A stretch of 64,000 bases of DNA from Pelomonas sp. Root1237 (lineage in GTDB: Bacteria > Pseudomonadota > Gammaproteobacteria > Burkholderiales > Burkholderiaceae_C): the NCBI RefSeq assembly GCF_001425055.1, contig NZ_LMDK01000002.1, positions 1 through 64,000 on the forward strand, given 5' to 3'. The position numbers were made by a program, and so were the translations under genes. Below, piece after piece: positions 18,108-25,379 of the stretch. The notes under the pieces were generated by a model. That model was not told the origin of the DNA. It worked only from the letters and a program-made list of their open reading frames with translations, and made no database searches. The first letter of the stretch is position 1. The number at the start of each line of letters is the position of its first letter.

Positions 18108-19073
18108 ATGAGCACGCCCCATCAGCCCCGGTATCCCCGCGACCTCGTCGGCTATGGCGAGAACCCGCCCCACGCGCAATGGCCCGGCAGCGCCCGGGTG
18201 GCCGTGCAGTTCGTCCTCAACTACGAAGAGGGCGGCGAGAACTCCGTGCTGCATGGTGACGCCGGCAGCGAGCAGTTCCTGTCCGAGATGGCCAACCCGC
18301 CCAGCTTCCCGGCGCGGCACCTGAGCATGGAAAGCATCTACGAGTACGGCTCGCGCGTGGGCGTGTGGCGGCTGCTGAAGGAGTTCGAGCAGCGCGCGCT
18401 GCCGTTGACGATCTTCGGCGTGGGCATGGCGCTGGAGCGCTCGCCCGAAGTGACCCAGGCCTTCGTCGAGCTCAACCACGAGATCGCCTCCCACGGCTGG
18501 CGCTGGGTGCACTACCAGAACATCGACGAGGACACCGAGCGCGCCCACATGGCCCAGGCAATGGCAAGCCTCAAGCGCCTGACGCTGGGCCGTGACCCGC
18601 ATGGCCTGGGCTGGTACACCGGCCGCGACAGCCCCAACACCCGCCGCCTGGTGGCCGATTTCGGCGGCTTCGACTACGACAGCGACTACTACGGCGACGA
18701 CCTGCCCTTCTGGCTGCAGGTCAGGAAGACCAATGGCGAGCTGGCGCCGCACCTCGTCGTGCCCTACACGCTGGACTGCAACGACATGCGCTTCGCCCTG
18801 CCTCAGGGCTTCAGCCATGGCGAGCCCTTCTTCGAATACCTGCGTGACAGCTTCGATGTGCTCTATGCCGAGGGCGCCGACAGCCCGAAGATGATGAGCA
18901 TCGGCATGCACTGCCGCCTGCTTGGCCGCCCTGGTCGCATGCGCGCGCTGCAGAAGTTCCTGGACCACATCGAGGCGCATGACCGCGTCTGGGTCTGCAG
19001 GCGGCTGGACATCGCGCGACACTGGAAAACCGTTCACCCCTTTGACGCCAAGACGGCCTTCGTCTGGGAATGA
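18108..19073 (+). CDS. puuE: Allantoinase PuuE (polysaccharide-deacetylase fold)
   Basis: The 321-residue protein belongs to the NodB-like deacetylase superfamily and matches the cofactor-independent allantoinase PuuE, which opens allantoin to allantoate. Family marks are YPRDLVGYGENPP at residues 9-20, RVAVQFVLNYEEGGE (near 30), SMESIYEYGSRVGVWR (near 75), the EIASHGWRW motif (near 125) and SIGMHCRLLGRPGR (near 265). The start at 18108 has a TAGGG just upstream and gives a normal N-terminus; two extra upstream ATGs are less likely. Its stop overlaps the start of the uraD-allantoate amidohydrolase fusion, so puuE, the fusion and the M20 gene form one operon. Confidence 0.93.
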   Translation: MSTPHQPRYPRDLVGYGENPPHAQWPGSARVAVQFVLNYEEGGENSVLHGDAGSEQFLSEMANPPSFPARHLSMESIYEYGSRVGVWRLLKEFEQRALPLTIFGVGMALERSPEVTQAFVELNHEIASHGWRWVHYQNIDEDTERAHMAQAMASLKRLTLGRDPHGLGWYTGRDSPNTRRLVADFGGFDYDSDYYGDDLPFWLQVRKTNGELAPHLVVPYTLDCNDMRFALPQGFSHGEPFFEYLRDSFDVLYAEGADSPKMMSIGMHCRLLGRPGRMRALQKFLDHIEAHDRVWVCRRLDIARHWKTVHPFDAKTAFVWE

Positions 19074-20818
19074 TGAAACTCGACGACCTCAACAACGCCA
19101 GCGCCGCGGACTTTGTCGCGCTGCTGGATGGCACCTATGAACACTCGCCGTGGATCGCCGAGCGCGCCGCGGCGGCGCGCCCCTTCAAGACACTGGCCGC
19201 ACTGAAGGTCGCGCTGGCCCGTGTCGTACGCGAAGCGACGGTGGATGAACAGCTCGGCCTGATCCGCGCCCACCCTGAGCTGGCCGGCAAGGCCGCTGTC
19301 GCGGGCGAGCTGACGGCCGAGTCGACGAATGAGCAGCAGAAGGCCGGTTTGACCGCCTGCACGCCCGAAGAGTTCGCCAAGCTGCAAAAGCTCAACGCCG
19401 ACTACAACGCGCGTTTCGGCTTTCCCTTCATCCTGGCGGTGCGGGGCCCGCGCGGCACCGGCTTCACGCGCACCGAGATCATTGCGACCTTCGAGCGACG
19501 GCTGCGTTCCCACCCCGACGTTGAGCGCGCCGAGTGCCTGCGCCAGATCCATCGCATTGCGGAGATCCGGCTCAACGACAAGTTCGGCGTTCGGCCCGAG
19601 CTGGGCGAGCAGCTGTGGGACTGGGCCGCCCAATTGGCCGTTCACAGCGAGGCCGAGGATTTCCTGACCTGCACCTACGCCACGCCCACGCACACAGCCG
19701 TCGCCGAGCAACTCATGACGTGGATGCGCGACTGCGGCTTTGACGAGGTCAGCCGCGATGCGGTCGGCAATGTCGTGGGCGTCTACAACGGCACGAGCGC
19801 CGACAAGCGGTTGCTGACCGGCAGCCACTACGACACCGTGCGCCGCGCCGGCCGCTTCGATGGGCGGCTGGGCATCTTTGTGCCCATGCTGGTCGTGCGC
19901 GAGCTGCATCGCGCCGGCAAGCGTCTGCCCTTTGGCCTCGAGGTTGTGGGCTTCTCCGAGGAAGAGGGTCAACGCTACCCGGCGGACTTTCTCGGCTCGA
20001 GCGCGCTGATCGGCGCCTTCCAACCCGCCTGGCTGGACCAGACCGACGCCGCCGGCATCACGCTGCGGGATGCGATGCAGGCCGCCGGGCTGCCGGGCAC
20101 GGCGCAGGCTATCCAGACGGTCAAGCGCGACCCGTCGCGCTACCTCGGCTTTGTCGAAGTCCACATCGAGCAAGGCCCGGTGCTCGACAGCCTGGACCTG
20201 CCCCTGGGCATCGTCACCAGCATCAACGGCAGCCGCCGCTACACCGGCGAGATCATCGGCCTGGCCAGCCACGCCGGCACAACGCCCATGGGCCAGCGCC
20301 GCGACGCCGCGGCGGGCGTGGCCGAGCTGATCCTGTTCACGGAACAGCGGGCCGCAGCGGTGCCGGACGTCGTCGGCACGGTCGGCATGCTGGAAGTGCC
20401 TTCTGGCTCCATCAACGTCATCCCCGGTCGCTGCCGTTTCAGCCTCGACCTGCGCGCAACGACCGACACAGCCCGCGACGCACTCGACGCCGACGTGCGC
20501 GCCAAGCTCGACGAGATCTGCCTGCGCCGCGGCCTCAACTTCACACTGCAGCCGACGTTGGCCGCCAACGCGGCGCCGAGCGATGCGGCCTGGCAGATGC
20601 GCTGGGAGGCCGCCGTCACCGGGCTGGGCCTGCCCATCCACCGCCTGCCCTCTGGCGCCGGCCATGACGCGATGAAGCTGCACGAGCTGCTGCCCCAGGC
20701 GATGCTGTTCGTGCGCGGCGGCAATGGCGGCATCAGCCACAACCCGTTGGAGTCGGTGACGGTAGATGACGCCGACCTGTCCATCCGGGCATTTGAACGT
20801 TTGATCGATACCCTATGA
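19070..20818 (+). CDS. Bifunctional OHCU decarboxylase / allantoate amidohydrolase
   Basis: The 582-residue product joins two pathway enzymes. Residues 1-165 are an OHCU decarboxylase (UraD): RAHPELAGK holds the catalytic His near residue 66, with the AEST.EQ helix and FGFPFILAVRG near 123. It makes S-allantoin. Residues about 175-582 are an M20-family allantoate amidohydrolase (AllC/HpxK type). Its metal ligands appear as GSHYDT (near 244), GRFDG, FSEEEGQRY (near 302), VHIEQGP (near 364) and GGISHNPLE near the C-terminus. Products are ureidoglycine, CO2 and ammonia. Two adjacent ATGs (19070, 19073) are possible starts, both overlapping the puuE stop. The intermediate step between the two domains is performed by PuuE, encoded just upstream. 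Confidence 0.92.
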   Translation: MMKLDDLNNASAADFVALLDGTYEHSPWIAERAAAARPFKTLAALKVALARVVREATVDEQLGLIRAHPELAGKAAVAGELTAESTNEQQKAGLTACTPEEFAKLQKLNADYNARFGFPFILAVRGPRGTGFTRTEIIATFERRLRSHPDVERAECLRQIHRIAEIRLNDKFGVRPELGEQLWDWAAQLAVHSEAEDFLTCTYATPTHTAVAEQLMTWMRDCGFDEVSRDAVGNVVGVYNGTSADKRLLTGSHYDTVRRAGRFDGRLGIFVPMLVVRELHRAGKRLPFGLEVVGFSEEEGQRYPADFLGSSALIGAFQPAWLDQTDAAGITLRDAMQAAGLPGTAQAIQTVKRDPSRYLGFVEVHIEQGPVLDSLDLPLGIVTSINGSRRYTGEIIGLASHAGTTPMGQRRDAAAGVAELILFTEQRAAAVPDVVGTVGMLEVPSGSINVIPGRCRFSLDLRATTDTARDALDADVRAKLDEICLRRGLNFTLQPTLAANAAPSDAAWQMRWEAAVTGLGLPIHRLPSGAGHDAMKLHELLPQAMLFVRGGNGGISHNPLESVTVDDADLSIRAFERLIDTL

Positions 20819-22041
20819 CTCAGAACCGCATTGATGCCTGGATCAGCGAGAACCTCGACGACGAAGTCCGCTTTCTCCAAGCCCTCGTCCGCATCCCTAC
20901 CGACACCCCGCCCGGCAACAACGCGCCGCACGCCTACCGCACGGCCGAGCTGCTGGCGGAACTGGGCTTCGAGGCAGAGAAGCACACCGTGCCCGCCGCC
21001 GAGGTGCATGCGGCCGGCATGCAGTCCGTCACCAACCTGATCGTGCGCCATCGCTTCAGCGAGGACGGCCCGACGATCGCGCTCAACGCCCACGGCGACG
21101 TGGTGCCCCCGGGCGAAGGTTGGACGCATGAGCCGTACGGGGCAGAGATCGTCGACGGCAAGCTCTACGGCCGCGCCAGCGCGGTCAGTAAGAGCGACTT
21201 CGCGACCTACACCTTCGCGCTGCTGGCTCTCAAGAACTCGGGCCTGCCGCTGAAGGGTGCCGTCGAGCTGCACTTCACCTACGACGAGGAATTCGGTGGC
21301 GAACTCGGCCCCGGCTGGCTGCTCAGGCACGGCCTCACCAAGCCCGACTACCTGATCGCGGCCGGCTTCAGCTACCAGGTCGTCACGGCCCACAACGGCT
21401 GCCTGCAGATGGAGGTGACGCTGCACGGCCTGGCTTCGCATGCCGCCTATCCGAGCACCGGCATCGACGCGCTGCAGGCCGCCAACAAACTGCTGACGGC
21501 CCTCTACGCGCACAACGACGTGCTGAAGATGCGCCGCTCCGAGGTGGCCGGCATCACCCACCCCTACCTGAACGTCGGCCGCATCGAAGGCGGCAGCAAC
21601 ACCAATGTCGTGCCCGGCAAGGTCGTCATCAAGCTGGACCGCCGCATGATTCCCGAGGAGGACCCGGCCGCCGTCGAGGCGGAAGTGCGCGCGCTGATCG
21701 AGAACACGGTGGCCCAGAGCCCCGGCATCAAGTTGGACATCAAGCGCCTGCTGCTCGCCAACTCCATGAAACCACTGCCCGGCGCCGCGCCCCTCATCGC
21801 CGCGATGCAGAAGCATGGCGAGGCGGTGTTCGGCGAGCCCATCCCGACCTCGGGCACGCCGCTGTACACCGATGTGCGCCTGTACACGGCCCACGGCATC
21901 CCGGCCGCCATCTACGGCGCCGGGCCGCGCACGGTGCTGGAGAGCAATGCCAAGCGGGCCGACGAGCACCTGGTGCTGGACGATCTCAAGCGCGCCACGC
22001 AGGTGGTGGCACGAGCGCTGGCAGAGCTGCTGGCCACCTGA
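20815..22041 (+). CDS. M20 family metallohydrolase of the urate cluster
   Basis: The 408-residue zinc hydrolase is of the ArgE/DapE/carboxypeptidase G2 group. Metal-binding residues are in NAHGDVVPPGEGW (near residue 88), TYDEEFGGELGP (near 162) and the C-terminal SGTPLYTDVR region. The dimerisation (lid) domain spans about 190-300. The canonical second Asp ligand context after the HGD motif (GRASAVSKSDFA) is altered from the usual GRGxxDMKG. The ATG overlaps the preceding stop by 4 bp. Because it closes the allantoin operon, a hydrolysis of ureidoglycine, ureidoglycolate or a related carbamoyl compound is a reasonable guess, but the family also covers many peptidases and deacylases. Confidence 0.85.
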   Translation: MTQNRIDAWISENLDDEVRFLQALVRIPTDTPPGNNAPHAYRTAELLAELGFEAEKHTVPAAEVHAAGMQSVTNLIVRHRFSEDGPTIALNAHGDVVPPGEGWTHEPYGAEIVDGKLYGRASAVSKSDFATYTFALLALKNSGLPLKGAVELHFTYDEEFGGELGPGWLLRHGLTKPDYLIAAGFSYQVVTAHNGCLQMEVTLHGLASHAAYPSTGIDALQAANKLLTALYAHNDVLKMRRSEVAGITHPYLNVGRIEGGSNTNVVPGKVVIKLDRRMIPEEDPAAVEAEVRALIENTVAQSPGIKLDIKRLLLANSMKPLPGAAPLIAAMQKHGEAVFGEPIPTSGTPLYTDVRLYTAHGIPAAIYGAGPRTVLESNAKRADEHLVLDDLKRATQVVARALAELLAT

Positions 22042-22042
22042 C

Positions 22043-23323
22043 TCAGCCGCCCAGCACCTGCTGGCGCGTGGCCAGCTCTTCGGCGGTGAAGGGGCTCCAA
22101 TCGGGCCGCTGCGCGTAGAGCCGGTACAGGGCCTTCAGGTTGGCGCGCACCAGCGTGTCGTTCGGGTCCAGCGCCAGCACGGCCAGCAGTTCGTCGGCCA
22201 GCACCTTGGCCGACGCCCCATCCAGCGGCCGCTGTGCCGCCATCATGACCGCGGCTGCCTGGCGCGCCGCGGCGCCGCCGGGCAGGCGCTGGGCGGCCAG
22301 CGTGAACTGGCGGCCTGCGGCGTCGCGCTGCTCCGCAACCCAGGCCAGCTGGCCACGCAGGCCGGCAGCCACGGCCCAGGCGTTGGGGGCCAGCTCCGCG
22401 GGCACGGCGCGCTCGTAGCGGGCCAATGCCGCGAGCGCCGCGTCGGCCATGGGCTGGCGCTGCGCGGTGGGCACGCCGCCGGTGCGCAGCCGCAGCCAGC
22501 CGGCCACGCCCTCGGCGAAGTCCAGTTCAGGCAGCCAGCGCGACAGCGACCACTCCGGCGTGTCGTCACCCGTGCGGGCACGCACCCAGCCCGCCGGCAG
22601 GCCGGGCCGCATGGGTGCCAGGCGCAGCCAGTCGCCGCGCGACTCGGCCACCCAGTAAGGGAAGCTCTGGTTCGTGGAGCGGCCGATCTCCACGCCGGGC
22701 GCGTCGAGGTCGGGGGCGGGCCGCACACGCAGCGCTGCGCGGAAGGCGGCATCGATGCGAGCCAGGTCCTCCAGCCGGATGCGGCGCGGCGCAAAGGACA
22801 GCGCCTGCGCGGGAAGTGCCGCCTGCAACTCCAGCGTCGCATCACCGGCGCGCAGTGGCACCTTGAGCACCTCGGGCACGAGGCCATCGACGCCCTGGCG
22901 CGCGAAGCGCAGATAGCTCTGCAGGAAGATCTCTCCATCCTGCTCGAACAGCCGCCCCCACAGCACGACGACGCCCTGCCCCGCCTTCAGCCGGCCACTG
23001 GCCACGCCGGTGCGGCTGACGCGGTTCAGCACCTGGTCCACGTCGCACACGCGGCCGGGCTCGGCCACCAGGTCCACCACGCCGATGGAGCCGAACTTCA
23101 GCATGGACATCAGCAGCTGCAACTGGGCCAGCGCGGACATCTGCCGGCTGGCGTCCTGCAGCGCCTGCGGGCCGGCCTGGGCGCGCCAGGGCAGCACCAG
23201 GGCGTTGACGGCCGCATCGCTGAACACGACGGGATCGGAGCAGGGCCGGATGTCCATCGCCAGCAGCCGCAGCGGCAGCAGGGCGAGCGACAGCGCCAGC
23301 AGCGCGTTCTGCAGGCGGCGCAT
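22043..23323 (-). CDS. Exported protein of unknown function with SH3-like and helical-repeat regions
   Basis: The 426-residue protein begins with a Sec signal peptide (residues 1-22). I do not recognise its family. The middle part (about residues 205-240, YWVAESRGDWLRLA ... GWVRAR) resembles a bacterial SH3-like module, and the C-terminal 150 residues are Ala/Leu-rich helices ending in a TPR-like pair (NDTLVRANLKALYRLYAQ). The start at 23323 overlaps the preceding gene's stop by 3 bp; a longer frame upstream runs through that gene and is not real. It is the last of three coupled envelope genes at 22.0-24.8 kb and converges on the M20 gene with 1 bp between stops. Confidence 0.72.
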   Translation of the reverse strand: MRRLQNALLALSLALLPLRLLAMDIRPCSDPVVFSDAAVNALVLPWRAQAGPQALQDASRQMSALAQLQLLMSMLKFGSIGVVDLVAEPGRVCDVDQVLNRVSRTGVASGRLKAGQGVVVLWGRLFEQDGEIFLQSYLRFARQGVDGLVPEVLKVPLRAGDATLELQAALPAQALSFAPRRIRLEDLARIDAAFRAALRVRPAPDLDAPGVEIGRSTNQSFPYWVAESRGDWLRLAPMRPGLPAGWVRARTGDDTPEWSLSRWLPELDFAEGVAGWLRLRTGGVPTAQRQPMADAALAALARYERAVPAELAPNAWAVAAGLRGQLAWVAEQRDAAGRQFTLAAQRLPGGAAARQAAAVMMAAQRPLDGASAKVLADELLAVLALDPNDTLVRANLKALYRLYAQRPDWSPFTAEELATRQQVLGG

Positions 23324-24123
23324 CACTCGGCTCCCGCGCAAGGTTGGGCCGCCTGCTGCAGGCGCAGCGGGCCGGTCTTGGGGTAGGCCGCGTCGGCGAG
23401 CGCGTCGTGCAGCACGCGGCTGGCGCTGCCCCGCACGAAGTCGCGCAGCGCGGCCAGGTCGGTCTTGCTGCGACCGGTCAGCGGGCGCTTGAGCATGGCG
23501 CCCAGCAGGCTGCTGGCACGGCACAGATTGGCGTAGGCCGGCTCGTAGGCGCGTTCGCGCAGCAGCTTCAGGCCCAGGGCGCTGGCGATGAAGGCGTCCA
23601 GATCGAGCGGCTTGGAGATGAGCTGCACGGCGTCCTGCGTGGGCGCGGCGCCGGCCTCGGGGTAGCGCAGGCGCTGCAGGCCGGTCGGTACGGTCTCACG
23701 CTGGTCGGCCGCAAAGCGCAGCGGCACCAGCAGATAGTTGATCTGCGCGCTCAGCACCGGTGGCGTGCCATCGCGGTCGACGACGCCCCAGACCTCCAGC
23801 AGCACGCGCTGGTCATTGAGCTGCTCGACGACCTCGGCACTGAACTCGCTGCCGTCCAGTGCCGGCGCCCGCTTCGGGCAGGCGCGAAAGGCCACCGGCG
23901 TCGCGCCCGGGTTGATCCAATGCTCATCGCGCTCCTGGTCCAGCTCGAACTGCAGCTTATTCAGGAAGCGGTCGATGGCCGCGCGGTCCGCCATGGCGCC
24001 GCCGCTGGGCTCGCTGAGCAGCACCGTGAAGCGCCCCGGTGCGGGCGCGCAATTCACAACCGCGGCGACGGCGACCTGCGCGCTCGCGGCGCACAGCAGC
24101 AGGTTCAGCAAGAGGGCTCGCAT
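23323..24123 (-). CDS. Exported protein of unknown function
   Basis: The roughly 266-residue protein has a signal peptide (about 20 residues, ending QVAVAAVVNC). The mature part carries three or four cysteines that could pair, a predicted beta-rich N-terminal half (an ABC-like inhibitor of no recognised family) and a helical C-terminal half rich in Leu/Arg. No catalytic motif was recognised. Either the ATG at 24123 or a GTG at 24129 may start it; both overlap or abut the upstream stop. It lies between the membrane-anchored HEAT-like protein and the SH3-like exported protein, all in overlapping frames, so the three probably act together at the envelope. Confidence 0.7.
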   Translation of the reverse strand: MRALLLNLLLCAASAQVAVAAVVNCAPAPGRFTVLLSEPSGGAMADRAAIDRFLNKLQFELDQERDEHWINPGATPVAFRACPKRAPALDGSEFSAEVVEQLNDQRVLLEVWGVVDRDGTPPVLSAQINYLLVPLRFAADQRETVPTGLQRLRYPEAGAAPTQDAVQLISKPLDLDAFIASALGLKLLRERAYEPAYANLCRASSLLGAMLKRPLTGRSKTDLAALRDFVRGSASRVLHDALADAAYPKTGPLRLQQAAQPCAGAE

Positions 24124-24125
24124 GC

Positions 24126-24758
24126 TCACTCCAGGTTGGCGATGGCTTCGTCCACCGCCTGCTTCAGGCGCGGATAGGCCTCGGCAGGCGCGGCGATCTC
24201 GCCGCGGAGGCGCTGGCGCAGTTCGTCGGGCTTGCCGGCCACGGCCGCGTTGACGAAATCGCGGTAGCGGCGCAGCTGCGGCAGGGCCTTGGTGCAGCCG
24301 TTGTCACCTATAAGGCTGAGCAACGTGCGGTGGGCGCCGATCTCGTAGTGCTGGTTGCGCTTGAGCAGCAGTGGCGGCAGCACGCGGCAAAGCAGATCGG
24401 GCTCGCGCACGGCCATCGCCTCCAGGCCGTGGCCGGCCGCCACGCCATGCAGGTCGGAGCGGCGCAGCTCAATCAGCAGGGCCGGCAGCGCCGGCTCACC
24501 GAAGGAGGCCAGCACCACGGCCGTGTTCTTCAGCTTGGTGACGTCTTCCTCCTCGCTGAGCTTTTGCAGCAGGCTCTGCATCTCCTTGGTGTACGACAGA
24601 TCAAGCTGGCGCTGCTTGATGGCCAGGTCCACCGAGTCCTTGATCCAGAAGCCCAGCACCAGCACGACGACACTGGCCAACAGCTTGGGGGCCTCCGCGC
24701 CCATCCAGCCGAGGATGCGGGCGGGCCAAGGCTTGGGAGGCGATGCCGGGGCGTCCAT
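24126..24758 (-). CDS. Membrane-anchored HEAT-repeat-like protein
   Basis: The 210-residue protein has one N-terminal TM helix (about residues 20-42, LLASVVVLVLGFWI) and a cytoplasmic or periplasmic soluble part. A short coiled-coil-like helix (TKEMQSLLQKLSEEED) leads into HEAT/armadillo-like helical pairs (VVLASFGEPALPALLIEL, LLSLIGDNGCTKALPQL). Such repeats mediate protein binding. The start at 24758 is chosen because the upstream extension is Arg/Gly-rich antisense sequence. It is the first gene of a three-gene overlapping set of unknown role and is divergent from the DUF2946 gene, leaving about 140 bp for promoters. Confidence 0.72.
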   Translation of the reverse strand: MDAPASPPKPWPARILGWMGAEAPKLLASVVVLVLGFWIKDSVDLAIKQRQLDLSYTKEMQSLLQKLSEEEDVTKLKNTAVVLASFGEPALPALLIELRRSDLHGVAAGHGLEAMAVREPDLLCRVLPPLLLKRNQHYEIGAHRTLLSLIGDNGCTKALPQLRRYRDFVNAAVAGKPDELRQRLRGEIAAPAEAYPRLKQAVDEAIANLE

Positions 24759-24899
24759 GGCGCAGTGTGGGCCGCCGACGGGCCGGCGCGCAATCCCACA
24801 GGGGTACGGCATCCTCTCGGCAGCGGATCGCGGTGGGGGTGACGTCCCGAAGACATCGGCCCACAGGCGGCACAATCCGGGCGACGCCTCACCCACGCC

Positions 24900-25295
24900 A
24901 TGACGCCCGCTCGCCACGCCCGCCGCCACCCCCGCGCCTTTGCCGCGTGGTTGCTGGCCGTGCTTGTGCTGGGCCTGTTGGCGCCGGGCATCAGCGCGGC
25001 AATGGCACATGCGCGGGGTGACTTCTCCGCCTGGCAGGACATCTGCCGCGCATCCAACACCGCGGGCAAGGCCGCCGAGTCCAAGCCCATCGAAAAGGCG
25101 TTGGATGTGCTGGCCCACGGCCATTGCGCCGCCTGCCACATCGCCGCGGCCGACTTCGCGCCGCCGCCAGTGGTGCATGCCATTGCGCTGCGCACGGAAC
25201 TGGGCTTCGAGGCGCCGGAGCGCTTCTGGACGGCCCCCGTCACCGCCCACGCCTGGCGCCCCGCCAGCGCACGCGCGCCACCCGGGCTGATCTGA
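24900..25295 (+). CDS. DUF2946 family protein
   Basis: The 131-residue protein has a basic N-terminus followed by one hydrophobic segment (about residues 15-35) that may be a signal anchor. The DUF2946 hallmark is the HGHCAACH cluster (near residue 73), a plausible soft-metal binding site, with a second His/Pro-rich region toward the C-terminus. DUF2946 genes are frequently neighbours of TonB-dependent receptors and copper genes, which is the case here. It precedes the receptor gene by 84 bp on the same strand. A role in copper or other metal delivery is inferred from the cysteine and histidine content and from context only. Confidence 0.78.
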   Translation: MTPARHARRHPRAFAAWLLAVLVLGLLAPGISAAMAHARGDFSAWQDICRASNTAGKAAESKPIEKALDVLAHGHCAACHIAAADFAPPPVVHAIALRTELGFEAPERFWTAPVTAHAWRPASARAPPGLI

Positions 25296-25379
25296 GTCCA
25301 ACGCCGCCGCGGCCTTGCAGGCCCGGCGTTTTGCCGTCCTCTGCTGTGGGCGACGGCGCGACCCAGATCCAGCCCTTCC

